Source: Stemphylium vesicarium
Taxonomy: Eukaryota > Ascomycota > Dothideomycetes > Pleosporales > Pleosporaceae
Length of the DNA: 64,000 nucleotides
Assembly: GCA_004380135.1 (NCBI GenBank)
Contig: QXCR01000010.1
Location: 124,001 to 188,000 of the forward strand
Reading direction: 5' to 3'
The notes below the pieces were generated by a model. That model did not search any database. It saw only the letters and a program-made list of their open reading frames with translations, and was not told where the DNA came from. Positions 23,558-34,512 of the stretch are shown here, in pieces (the stretch's first letter is position 1; each line of letters starts with the position of its first letter). A program made the position numbers and the translations under genes.

Positions 23558-24766
23558 ATGGCGAGAGGGGGCCATGGCGGCGGTAATCGCAACCCCGCGA
23601 ATCAGCCAAGAGAAGTGCAGGTCTCGAGGAAGATTAGTTGGTTGCTGAGGCATGGGGCGGGTCAAGAGAAGCTGAAATTGGGGAAGGGTGGATATGTGAA
23701 TGTGCAGGATGCGGTAAGTTGTACTTTCCTCTTCTACAAAAAAAGAAAAAGAAAATAAATCACGCTTTGGAGAAGTCGACATTTCTTCATGCGTAAAAAT
23801 TGCATGGAAAGTGTCGAGGAGATGTGAACAGCACGCTCGTGTCCAAAGCAATAGTAGTATTGTTATATCTAATAAAACACGCAACTAACAAACCTTCCAC
23901 AGCTCAACACAAAAGCCCTCCAAAGCCTAAAAATCACCTTCCCAGAACTCCGCAATGTAGTCGCAAACAACGATAAACAGCGTTTCTCCATGATCCGCGC
24001 TTCATCTCTCGACGAAACATCGCCATCATCATCAGTCGCCACAGCAGCACCATCAACAGCAGAAGAAGAAGCACAAGAAACCCCAATCCAAGACTCGGAA
24101 AACCCCGCAGACTACCTCATCCGCGCAAACCAAGGCCACTCAATCAAACTCGACACCGAAGGCCTCCTCACCCCCATCACCCCAGAAGCAGGAAACGTGC
24201 CCGCGACCGTCATCCACGGCACCGACGAGCGCGCGTGGACCCTTATTCTAAAAGGAGGGGGTCTGCGCCGCATGGGGAGAAATCACATTCACTTTGCGTC
24301 TGGGCTGCCTGCTGGTTTCACCCCTTTCTCTAATTCCACGCCGGGCGAAACCGCAGAAGGAGGTGAAAAAGAAGCCACTGCGCCTGTTATCTCGGGAATG
24401 CGGAAGAACTCGTCTGTGCTGGTCTATGTTGACATCGATGCTGCGCTTGCGGCTGGTATCAAGTTTTTCTTGTCTGAGAATGGCGTTATACTGACAGAGG
24501 GCGATGAGAAGGGGCTGCTGTCGTATGAGTTTTTCAAGCGAGTGGAGAGTAGGAAGGCGGGTGGGGGTGTGCTGATGAGCGGGGGAAAGCTGCCGGATGG
24601 TGTTGTTGTGGATGTTGAGGCGTGGGAGAGGGAAGTTGGGGATGGGCAGAAGGGGAAGAGAGGGGGAAGGGGCGGGAGAGGGGGTAGGGGCGGTAGTAGA
24701 GGTGGCGGCCGAGGTGGAAAGGCAGGTGCAGTGGATGAGGCGAAAGAAGCGACGATTGATGCATGA
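23558..24766 (+). CDS. TPT1: tRNA 2'-phosphotransferase Tpt1
   Basis: Removes the splice-junction 2'-phosphate from ligated tRNA by transferring it to NAD+, the last step of fungal tRNA splicing. Two exons (23558-23713, 23903-24766) give 339 aa, longer than yeast Tpt1 (230 aa). Visible motifs are VSRKISWLLRHG at 22-33 (Arg-His pair R31/H32), the DKQRFSM block near 76-82, IRANQGHS at 125-132, and HGT at about 157-159. Then come GLRRMGRNHIHFA and a late GIKFFLSENGVILTEG. The extra length comes from a Ser/Ala/Glu-rich insert at about 86-118 and a C-terminal RGG-type tail of alternating Gly and Arg. The N-terminus also has a short RGG-like start. The 189-nt intron is longer than most here. Confidence 0.95.
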
Positions 24767-25014
24767 AAACGTTGAAGAAAGTAGCATAGGGCAGTCTGGT
24801 TGATTAACTCGAATGTATTCATGATAGTTCGTAAATCTCGATTAGACAATAAACAAGAGAGGTATATAGCAAACTTTCACCCAGGAAATCTTTTTTCTTT
24901 CCAGATTCCGTAATAGTAAAGAGAAAGAACGCCCGTCTAGCCTTGAAAAAGGAAAGAAAGAAAATGTGTAAAAGAAAGTGAAAAAGAACGGTAAAAGAAG
25001 AGAAAAAGAACAAA

Positions 25015-27750
25015 TCAAACTTCCTCCTTCCGCTGCGATGTCTGGTTCAAAGGAATCGCCCCAGCACCCACTTCCGTAGCTACAAGAGCAGGCGAACCAG
25101 GAACAGGTGTGCGCACGTGATCAAAGTAATCCCTCGCAACAACACCCTCGTTCCTCAACTGCGGAGTAGTGGGGCGCGTATGGCTGACATGAGCATACGA
25201 CTGTTGCACACCAGGTGCATAGGCAAAGTCAGGCTCAGCGATGCGGTAAGAGCTCCTCCTGGTGTCGACACGGTCAAGCTCATCACCGGGCCTCTCACCA
25301 TCGTCATCAACACTAGCGCGCGACCTGCCACCAACAGTACGCACAGTCAAGCGCCTGCCGAGACCGCAGTCAGGGCCAGTCTGCTCTTCTTCAAGGCGAA
25401 TGACGACCTCGACAGCCTTTTCGTCCTCGATGACCTTGGGATGGCGCCTAGCGAAGTATCGAGCGTACTTGTACAGCGACCAGTAGCAGCTTGCGACGTT
25501 GACAAAGGTGAGAACGATCTTGTACGGTAGGTAGTACACGTACATGAGCACCCAGCCCACGCGCTCGTTCTTGCGGCGCAGGTGCACTTCGTTGAAGATG
25601 ATGACGTTGATGAGGTACATGACGATTGTGGCAGCGAGAAGGTATCCGCAGAACGAGGGGCGGACGTAGAAGGAGATGGGCAGGATGAACGGGGTGAGGA
25701 GGTAAAGGAGGGTTTCGTAGACCTGAGTTGCTTGTTAGTATATGCTATGGGATGAGATTTGGGGAATTGCTTACTTCTTGGAAGACGAAAATCTTCGCAC
25801 CAATCTCCCACCAGCCGAGCTTCCAGCTACCGAGAATGTAGGCCATGTTGTAGTACATGCCGTTGACGAAGAAGAAGTTCCAGCGCTTGAAGCGTTGAGA
25901 AAAGATGGTCATTTCACCGAAGCCACCACGAGAACCGCCACCAGCGATGAAGACAGCAGTGGGAGTCTCGGTCTCGACGAAAACGTGGGAGCACATCTTG
26001 ATGCGCGATCCGAGCTTACGGGCAACGTGACCGAAGAACCAATCTTCCGATACACTGAATCCGGGATGTTCGTGGAAAGTCTTGACGAGGAGTTCGCGGT
26101 CCCAGAGGGAGATGGCACCGTGGGGGAAGGTGGCAGAGCCGACCTTGCCAGCAAATTCACGCTGAATACCACTGAGTTTGTATTCCAGGTCCTGAGCTTG
26201 CTGGCAAAGGTTGCCCTTCGTCCCGCCGGGTCCAACCGATTTAATGGTGTATCCGATGCACTTGGTCCTGCCAGTCATACGTTCGGTGACGACAGGGAAG
26301 TTCTCGGGAAGAGCGCAGTCATCGTCAATGAGCAGGACATTCTTGAATGCCTTTGCAGCGTAGCATCCGACGAATTGTGCGACGATCTTGGATCCGATAG
26401 GCGACCAGATGTGGTTTACACCGTATGGGCGGCACACCTCTTCCGTGTTGTCAAGCGGTGTTTCGCTGTTACCGTTGGCGATGACGAAGATGTGCGACGG
26501 AGGGAAGACCTTCAGGGCGGCCTCGAGGGTGTTGGCGATGAGTCCGGCAGACTTGTAGCAAGGGATCATGAGGCAAGTGTCGGCGACGTTCGATTGGATC
26601 TTGGTCTCCGTCGTGAAATCGGCTGGTGGGGGGTCGTCCTCGAAGAAGATAAGAAGAGGAGCGAAGGCGTAGCTGTGGCTGCATTAGTACGAAGTCAAAT
26701 TGATAGCCGGGTGCCAACTTACAATAGCGCAATGCCCAGCGTAATACCGAAACCACCAGCGATGACGAACTTGGTTGCGACAACCCAGTACAACCACCAA
26801 ACGGCACCATTCCAAAGCGGAATGCCGATAAGTACAAAGTAGATGAAGAGAACCATGATGAGGTAGATGGTGTACTCGAAGGTGACTTGCACCCACTTCT
26901 TTCGCTGGATGTCAATACCCTTCTGCTTGGCCTTTTCGTAGGTGCCGAACATCTCGCTCCTCTTGAAATAAGACGCGTTTGTCATCTTTCGCTGAAGAGA
27001 GTCCGGGACGATGGCGTCCGCCACTGACTGTAGAGTGCCTTTTCGTCCGCGCTGAGCATGGTGTACAGCTTCGGGCTCTTGAAGTGTTTCATCGATCGAC
27101 ACACGGGCCGAGTGTCCAGGCGTTGCGAAAGGGTTGCTCTTGACGGAGTTCGACTTTGATGCGAAAGGGTTGTTGCTTGACCATTTGGTCGATTTAGTAG
27201 TAGTCTTCTCGATAGAAACGGGTGATGGTGCTCGGCTCTCTCGAGGGGTCACAGCGATGACTTCATCTGTGCCGGGTGTGTATGAGAGAGTTCGGTAAGG
27301 CCTTATGTTCTCCTCAGTTGGTGATGGCAGAGCTGCGCTGTGTTGTGAGGTTCTCTTGTTGCCGCCGGTGGCGCTGAGCCAGGAGAACCGATTGCTCCTC
27401 CTCTTTTCACCTTGAGTTTGTGTTCGTTCAAGGTTGGTAGAGCGTTGGGTGCCGTTTCGTTGTACGCCTGAGTCTTGAGTACCACGACGGCGAATGCTTC
27501 CTATTCCGTTCGAATCGAGGAAGGGGTTCTCTGCTTCAGGGTCCCATGTGCGGTGGTGTGTAGTGTATGAGTTGTCTCGCTTGGATCCAAGGTTGCCAGT
27601 GGCACGGAGGAGATGAGCAGGAACTGCAACATCTTGTGATTGTGATTGAGAGGGCATGATCTCGCTGGACCGTCGACCATGTCCAGTGAAGTACTCTGCT
27701 CTTTGGTAAGGTCCGGTAGTTCCGGATGGAGGGCCGAAAGGAGACGCCAT
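25015..27750 (-). CDS. GT2-family hyphal-growth glycosyltransferase
   Basis: Multi-pass membrane glycosyltransferase of family GT2, distantly like processive polysaccharide synthases. Three exons (27750-26723, 26678-25775, 25722-25015) give 879 aa. Residues 1 to about 280 are polar and disordered. Two membrane segments lie in about 285-342. The catalytic core starts near MIPCYKS (380) and has a DDD at about 461-463, an ED pair at about 554-555 and QRFKRW at about 604-609, corresponding to the D-DxD-D-QxxRW signature. More membrane segments follow and a polar tail of about 170 residues closes the protein. I match it to the conserved fungal GT2 reported in Zymoseptoria and Fusarium as needed for hyphal growth on solid surfaces and for virulence. 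The product is unknown. It converges with TPT1 over 248 bp. Confidence 0.9.
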
Positions 27751-29547
27751 AACGGCAAGTGGATGTAAGATGTACTAAGACGGACTGAAGTATGTGAGGA
27801 TCCGAGTGTAGTTATTCCTGGGGGACCTCGAAGATGGTATACCCCATTAATACAGGGGGCATGCTCCAGGTCTTGTACTTTTCGTAATTCTAGCCGGGTA
27901 GTCGGACATTGTCATCGGGCGATCAGGATCTGATGTCTCGAAAGCATACTAACGACCCACACGGCATAAGGTAGGTGCACCCCAGTGTCGATCGTATGGA
28001 GTACTTCATGCACATGTTGGGACGCTGTCGAAAAGTCTTGCGCCACAGATGAGGCCTACTGTGACGTCCAACGAGAAGCCTGGACCAAAGAGGACCCACG
28101 CCGCTGAGTCGCGACCCAGCTTAGCTAGTTCCCGTAAAACCCCAGCTAGAGACACGATTTGTGTTTGAAGACTCGAGTCCGCTGGAACGAAGGAAACTAG
28201 GCTGATCGAATCGTAAACTTATGGTCGAGGCGCATCATCATGTCGTATGCCATGTGAAGCGGACAGCAATCCGTGCAACGTCCAGTCAGTCACGAAACCG
28301 TAAAACGAAGTCGTGACGGCACGCATGATTGCAACCGACAAACTTACCCGATGTACGGCATATGGGTCATTACGAGAGTAAGCCGACCTAAGCAGGGCCC
28401 TCCAATACACTCGTGCATAACCACTGTAGCCGAAAAGATGATTCTTTGACAACGACTCTGACAGATCGACAGGGCACTACGGCGCCACAACCCTGAGCCA
28501 AATCAATGGAGACACTAGCCAGGCATGGTTGATGAGATGGATCGCGGCCAAGTGCCTGGAAGCATGTAAGAGTAGTTCGAGACGTAACCTGACGTTGCGG
28601 TTGGGAACATAGCCACATAGATCTGGACCTGCATCCGTTCGTGAACTACCGGTTCACGATTATAGCCCGAACCAGGTAAAAAAACAAGGAACTTGAGACG
28701 CCGGAGACTTCCACTTCGGAGCGCATTCCAGCGTCGAATGTTGTGCGCAACGAGATCATAGTAAGCACGCTTAGCGGTAGTGGTAGTCGTGATCGAGATT
28801 GAGGCTGTGATTCGTAGGCCGGAGAGGCCGTGCAACTCGAGGCTGATGGAGAATAGCGTCTGAAAATATTTTCTCCCACGCATCTCGGTAGATGAAAGTT
28901 CCAGGGCGGTATGATCCGGGTAATGACACGTGGATCCCATATGCCACAGCCCTCTCACTACGCTTACGCAGGTACTCAGGAGAGAGAGAGAGAGAGAGAA
29001 AGCGCACTTGTTCGTGTCATTGAAACCCCGAGGTCGACCGAACGTGTTAGGCGGCAACACATGCAGGCCTGGTTAAACCAAATCCAAGGATACCCGTAAA
29101 TTACGCAATTTTTCACGGGGCTTGCGCGCTCGAAGTCGGCGATTTCTCATTTTGAACGGTTGACGCTACTATAGCGCTTGACCACATGTCAGCGCCGCCT
29201 TAGTACCACACCCTGAAGACGTTCGAGCTCGTAGCATTTCCCCTCAAAGCCCTCGTACAAAAGCAAACCTGCAAGCCTCCATGCACGACGTTTTTCAGCT
29301 GTTTGATGGTGGTGGCGATGCGGCGACGCGGGCTGTGAGGGGAAGCAGAGCAGGAGCGTTATGATGAGGTCAAGGGTTGAATCACCAGAAACGCCGCTCC
29401 CGCTCGGCCCGCGTCCGCCGCCACGGTCAGTCCTTCCAAGGCTACGTCAGACCCGCTATAGGTGCACGCAGAATTCGCTGGACGTTTGAGAAGCAACAAT
29501 AATAGCTTTCATTCACCCTTGATCCTAACCCGTCAATAGAACACGAG
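27751..29547. other. Divergent intergenic region, GT2 / SnoaL-like gene
   Basis: About 1.8 kb lies between divergent genes. Short frames (28.2-29.1 kb) have no domain or consistent splicing. A short GA repeat lies near 28981-28999. No further gene is supported. Confidence 0.55.
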
Positions 29548-30138
29548 ATGAACTCCTATGCGTCCCAATATCCAGTGGCTGTGGCCTTCGACCCTGCATA
29601 CACGCAGTTCTTTGAGCGCTTTTACGCCACATCCGACACGCCCGAGGCCCATGAAGACTACGTCAAATACTTTACGCAGGACGCGACACTAATCATGGCC
29701 TCGAAAAAGGTCGTGGGCCCAGAAGGTGCGTGGAGCTTTGCTTTTTTCATCGAGCCCTGCGATGAGACCTCGCCCCCTTCAGACGCTCCGAAACTCTATT
29801 TCCTGTTCCTCGGGCTGATTCCAAGCTTGCAGAGATTCTATCCCTGCGTAAGGCCATGTGGGAAAAGGTCTCTAGCAGAGCGCACGCACCATTGAAGATA
29901 TTTCCCTTCGGCCCGAACGCGAACGAGGTCATGTTGTACGGGACAGTTAAGTACGGCCTTAAGGCCGGCGGAGAGTCAAGCAAAGACTGGGCTGCAAGGG
30001 CACACCTTGTCAAGGGAGACGACGGCAACGTGAAGATGAGCTTCTATCAAGTGTACCTGGTGCGACACTCAGCCTCCGCCTGCATGGCTATAAGTGGACT
30101 TTGAAGCTAACGATCGGATCTAGGATACTGCAGCATAG
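29548..30138 (+). CDS. SnoaL/NTF2-like fold protein
   Basis: Small alpha+beta-barrel protein of 139 aa from three exons (29548-29725, 29833-30059, 30124-30138). The N-terminal helix (FDPAYTQFFERFYATSD), a segment YVKYFTQDATLIMASKKVVG, and later strands with FPFGPNANEVMLYGTVKYG match the SnoaL-like/NTF2-like pattern common in ascomycetes. No catalytic residues can be assigned and the function is unknown. The last coding exon is only 15 nt (four residues and the stop). Without the second splice the frame would continue beyond 30059 and end at 30104, so the exact C-terminus is less certain than the rest. Confidence 0.75.
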
Positions 30139-31561
30139 ACCATGTAGACTGTTGATCTTATGTAAATCTTCAACACGACTATAGGGGCCATCGACGTAGA
30201 TGGTAACGTTCACTATGCGGATACGCCGTGCCCGAATACTACTACAATAATAATCCCGCACCCGAGTGAAGCGAGGACGGGGGATATTCCGGCTCCAAAT
30301 ATGAGGCCGCGCAGGTACCAAGTTCGCTTTGTTCCGAAACACTGACTGCGGGCGATGCCAGAACTCTTGCGGTGGACTGCTGGAGATGAGCACATTGACG
30401 TGGTCCACCCGATCCGGATAACTCGGCTTGGGAAGGAAGATCATTTAGGCTGATGATGTCCAGGACAAATACAGGCAGGCCCGCATTGCCAGATGCAGTA
30501 CAGATGCCTGCGCGGCTCCATGTAGTTACTCTCGAGAATCCTTGTGAAGACGATGGGGCAATATCTTAATGCGAGCCTAGTGAAGCGTCTAGAACTACCC
30601 TCGTGAATTTCGGAAGATGCATCTTTTCCAGCTGCAATAATGTGGGCGTGCTCGTGATTCCAAGTTTCACAGCGTGTTTTTTTAGATGGAAAATGGAGAT
30701 TACCCAATGTCTTTTCATTTTGTCTGAAACATACGAAGAAGGCGGTGGGTAAAAACGCTACCTCACTACGGTTGTTCGACGTGCCACCGCAGTCCAGGAC
30801 GACTCGCCCAAGCCAAAGCTGATGAGCTGGCATCGCAAGTGCCATGCACATGAATAGAAACACGACTTCGTGTATGTATACTATGTATATGCATATGCAT
30901 GCACCCAGATGCTTCGGCCTTGTTACTATTGCGGAAATTCATAAGCTGATGTAAAAGACATGGTAACGTTGTTCAACGAATCTCGCCATACATTCTTCGT
31001 CAGTGGGCTGAATACGAACTTCGGCCCTGTCAACACGAACGGTTCCGAAAAGTCGGCCATGGTCCTGGAATAACCCACCTCAGCTGAGGGATGCCATCAT
31101 TCAGGTCTTTCTCCTTCCACTGTGTTGTATGCGTCTGGAAATGACGTCTAGTTGGCAGGAAGGCTTAGACCAAGCATCTCCGGTGCCTTGCAGTGTCGCC
31201 GGCTACCCCTTCTGCAACTCAATCATGCAGTGCAGTCGGCGATTTATCAAATCTTCCATATCCCTCAGTAAAGAACGAAAAAGCAAAAAGCCTCCGAGGA
31301 ACGTGGTCGCGTTCGCATCGTGCGTCCAAGTGACGTTTCAGAACCTGTCAGGTTTGGAAGGTTCTTTGGGTCGCTAAAACTTAGTCACGCTAAACCGTGT
31401 TTGGCTACGGCCTTTCACGGCGACCAACATCGGCCCCTCACAGGAGTGAAAATTCACTCCGGTATGCGTCTACCCTTGGAACTGATGCTCTTCCAAGCAA
31501 AACTATGCACATCGTATATTGTTGTAGTTCTGGTTCCTCCATCAAACAGCATTCAATAAAT
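30139..31561. other. Gene-poor intergenic region left of tRNA-Lys
   Basis: No recognisable coding region lies between the SnoaL-like gene and the tRNA gene. The sequence is compositionally plain with scattered short frames. Confidence 0.55.
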
Positions 31562-31670
31562 GCCCGGCTAGCTCAATCGGTAGAGCGTGAGACTCTTAGT
31601 CTTTCACGGTCTAACAGACACGATTACTCAGTACATCTCAAGGTTGTGGGTTCGACCCCCACGTCGGGCT
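31562..31670 (+). tRNA. tRNA-Lys(CTT) with intron
   Basis: The acceptor stem GCCCGGC (31562-31568) pairs with GTCGGGC (31663-31669). A D-arm GCTC/GAGC follows. The anticodon stem TGAGA (31588-31592) pairs with TCTCA (31636-31640), and the loop carries anticodon CTT at 31595-31597. The T-arm GTGGG-TTCGACC-CCCAC is intact. A 36-nt intron (31599-31634) sits one base 3' of the anticodon, the canonical position. Splicing leaves a 73-nt tRNA. The internal A box and B box are present, and a T-rich stretch follows about 75 bp downstream. Confidence 0.95.
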
Positions 31671-32692
31671 TGAGAAGCTTTCGTTTTTGCTCATGGCGTT
31701 GTGGTGGTGGTGAGCGGGTGTGAATGCAGCGCGACGAGCGCTGTCTTTTTTGTTTTTTTTACTTGTATGCGCTCCACCCATGTCAACTCACTCCACCGGA
31801 ACCGCCTTCGTTGTACATGATTACGACGCCTTCTCTTATGATGCTGACACTGAAATGCCATGGCAAACCTAAACGATATGCATAAGTAAACATGGACTTC
31901 AGTAAGTTTGTGCTTACACTGTTTAAGGTTTGGGTCAGCTTCATTATGCTGGTTGTACAATCTTACTCAGATGTAATGTCTTGTCGACTACACGGCAGAT
32001 GGAATTACACGAATAGGCTTTGATATGTCCGCGTCATGCCCTATGGTCAAGGTGTGGATATGGTAGCATGAGGAGACTGAAACGTAGTGGAAAGGGAAAT
32101 CCATGCCTGCAGGCTATATGCTTTCGGTCTTATTTGGCCTGTTAACTTCAAAGACCGTTCTTCTTATCTTGCTCATACTGCGGAGTAGTGATCCTAGCTA
32201 TATGTTTCCCCGCAAAGTCAACGGTGGAGCTGCGTAATCCCATTCCGCAGGCCGGACGCATATACAGATACTTACTCCGTTCCGTTCTACAGTGAGCTTT
32301 TCCCACCGCAGGTCTGTCGAATTGAGCAATAGTGATCATACTCCTGGCCACGGCGTCGTGAAGGCGTTGTAGTTGTCTATCCTCACACAAGTAGTAGACA
32401 GAAACCACGACCACAAACCGCGTTCTGGTTACCAGGAACACAAAAATCTACTACTTCGCACCACCGTCATCCGCACGTAGATTCTGAACATTTGCACGAA
32501 GTCTACCATGCCGATGCGTAATTCTGTTAGGCGGACCGGACGGAATGAGTCTTGTCGACTAAAAACATTATCGTCGTCCTTACCTTCCTTCGTACGGACC
32601 AGGCCATGTTTACGGCTCGCTACTTCTTTCCTAGGGATGTAGTTGTCGGGCCCATGCGAACTTCCTCGGCACTTGCCTACACATACCATAAC

Positions 32693-32728
32693 GCGCATTA
32701 TAATGCACATTACAATGAGCATTACAAA
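32693..32728. repeat. 12-bp tandem repeat, three copies
   Basis: Three consecutive 12-bp units of the form GNGCATTAYAAT/GCACATTACAAT differ at one to three positions each. Confidence 0.75.
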
Positions 32729-32826
32729 GCTTGCCTGCGACAGCACTGATAGTCATGATGAGCAGCGTACCAGCGAAGATATCCTCAAGTATACAGAAGG
32801 AGTGGAAAGCAACACCGAATACACTC

Positions 32827-32886
32827 TTGTTGTTGGTAAGTGCAACAAAGTCAAGAAAGTGACAACGAAAGGCATAGGTGGTCGCG
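32827..32886. repeat. Diverged repeat block, copy 1
   Basis: The block begins TGTTGTTGGTAAGTGCAACA and ends GGTGGTCGCG. It aligns with 34092-34154 with mainly transition differences and small indels. The identical first 16 bases make chance unlikely. Confidence 0.65.
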
Positions 32887-33931
32887 ATACCATTCCACGA
32901 GCAGGCGCATACATGATGGCATTTCATGGCTGCACCTCGATACAGAATACGGCAGCGACCAAACAACAGCCTGACGCATAGATCTGCTGTTTGTATCATG
33001 ACGATACTTCCTCTCTTTCCCTGAGATGCTCTAAATGTCCATCTGCGCGAACATATATGGTACTACCAGGTCGCAGACATTTTGAAGGCGATGGGAGCGA
33101 AGCTTCTCATTCGGGAGAGGTTACTGTGTTGCGGAATGATGCTAGATAATATTCTAGATAAGAGGCAACTGATGTCTACCACCTGCGTGATGCTAGACAA
33201 CTACGATGTCTGCACGACACAGCCAAAGGACGATGGCATTAACCACTCGCTACTTCCTCTGTGGCATTCCGTGCTTTCTACACATGACGCGTCTTTAATG
33301 TTACTTCCTATGGCACCTTATTGTCAGTGTTTCAAGAGAAAAAGCGTCGTAATCTTGTACGACGAAATGCGGTTCCGGTGGCATCTATGCTGGAACCGCG
33401 GGGTAGGTTGACATTGCTGAGGCGTATACGGAGAAAGAAGAAGCCAACGCTTGTGGCGCTTCATTCACCTTCGTAATCAATAGCAAAAACAAAAGCTTCT
33501 CAAGCGATCAGAAATTCAGACATACACTCAGAAAGCCCCTCAGTTAACCACGCAAGGCGGAAAGACCAATGGGCCATCTCCAGTGCTATGCACTCGCCTT
33601 GGTGAAAATCACCAAGTCTACCCCCCCAGCACGCGCTATATCCACACTGGCACTTGGGCACTCGAGGAATAGGCTGAGCCTTCGCTCGTAGCAAGAATGA
33701 CCGCTCCACAGCGAAACCACAATATCCTCATTGTGTCCTCAAGGGGCATATGGTGATGAAGTGACCATCAAGACTTGCGTCTCGATCTTAGCCGAAGCTA
33801 AGCCGTGCTTTGCAAACCGTCGCCCTGTCAGTCAACGCCCTCGTGACGTATTTGTTCGCTGCACATATATGTAAAAGCAGTTTTTTTTTTGCCCTCTGTT
33901 CACGGCACAGCATAGGTCTGCAGAAGCCGGA

Positions 33932-34000
33932 CTACTCACCTGCTGAGCAACGGGTAGCAGGTCGTGGACGACCGCACACCGTTGACCAGCAAGTGAGTAG
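33932..34000. repeat. Inverted repeat, about 14-bp arms
   Basis: CTACTCACCTGCTG at the left end is matched by the reverse complement of CAGCAAGTGAGTAG at the right end with one mismatch. It encloses about 40 bp. It could be a minute terminal-inverted-repeat remnant or a hairpin. Confidence 0.6.
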
Positions 34001-34091
34001 TGAAAAGCAGGAAGTTCTGGGGCCGAGCGACGTGGTATAACATGTCCTGCCTGTCCTGCGGAGCCATCCTAAGCTTGGGAGTTGCGCAGTG

Positions 34092-34154
34092 TGTTGTTGG
34101 TAAGTGCGACAACGCTGGGAAAGTAACGACAACCTCGAGACATGGGCGGTCGCG
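34092..34154. repeat. Diverged repeat block, copy 2
   Basis: This is the second copy of the block at 32827-32886, in the same orientation and about 1.27 kb away. Confidence 0.65.
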
Positions 34155-34287
34155 GCACTAGTTCCGTCCTTATCTCGCTACACGCCCGACAAGATGTTAA
34201 AAAAAAAGAGACACGAGGAGCATACCATACGTCTTAACAAGGTTGTTGTAAGATGAATTGATTACTACTGCGCTAAAAACAAAAGAA

Positions 34288-34308
34288 CCCACGAATGTGG
34301 GTTCCCCT
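34288..34308. repeat. Perfect short hairpin
   Basis: GAACCCAC and GTGGGTTC flank a 4-nt loop, an 8-bp perfect stem. It lies about 200 bp beyond the stop codon of the CDT1-like gene and could be part of its 3' UTR or of the surrounding repeat-like sequence. Confidence 0.6.
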
Positions 34309-34512
34309 GGCGATAATGCTGCTAATGTTATGCTATGGTATGCTCCTGACTGGACAAATGGGTACTGAACAAGGAATATAAAAAAGGTAAGCTAGACACA
34401 TGCAAAAAAGGCATCCAAATCCCACCTCTCCGTCAACGGATTGAAAAGAAGAACAATATGTTATACAAAAAACAAAGAAAAATCAAGAATAGAAAAATTC
34501 AACACGAACAGT

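Larger units (their letters stand above)
31671..34512. other. Gene-poor region with diverged repeats
   Basis: About 2.8 kb has no supported gene. It holds a 12-bp tandem repeat (32693-32728), two diverged copies of a block of about 60 bp (32827-32886 and 34092-34154), an inverted repeat around 33932-34000 and a short perfect hairpin near 34289. This looks like decayed repeat sequence, although no transposon protein can be recognised. Confidence 0.5.

Noticed and set aside
33082..33411. 109-codon frame in the repeat-like region
   Set aside because: No similarity to transposase, reverse transcriptase or any other family could be recognised.
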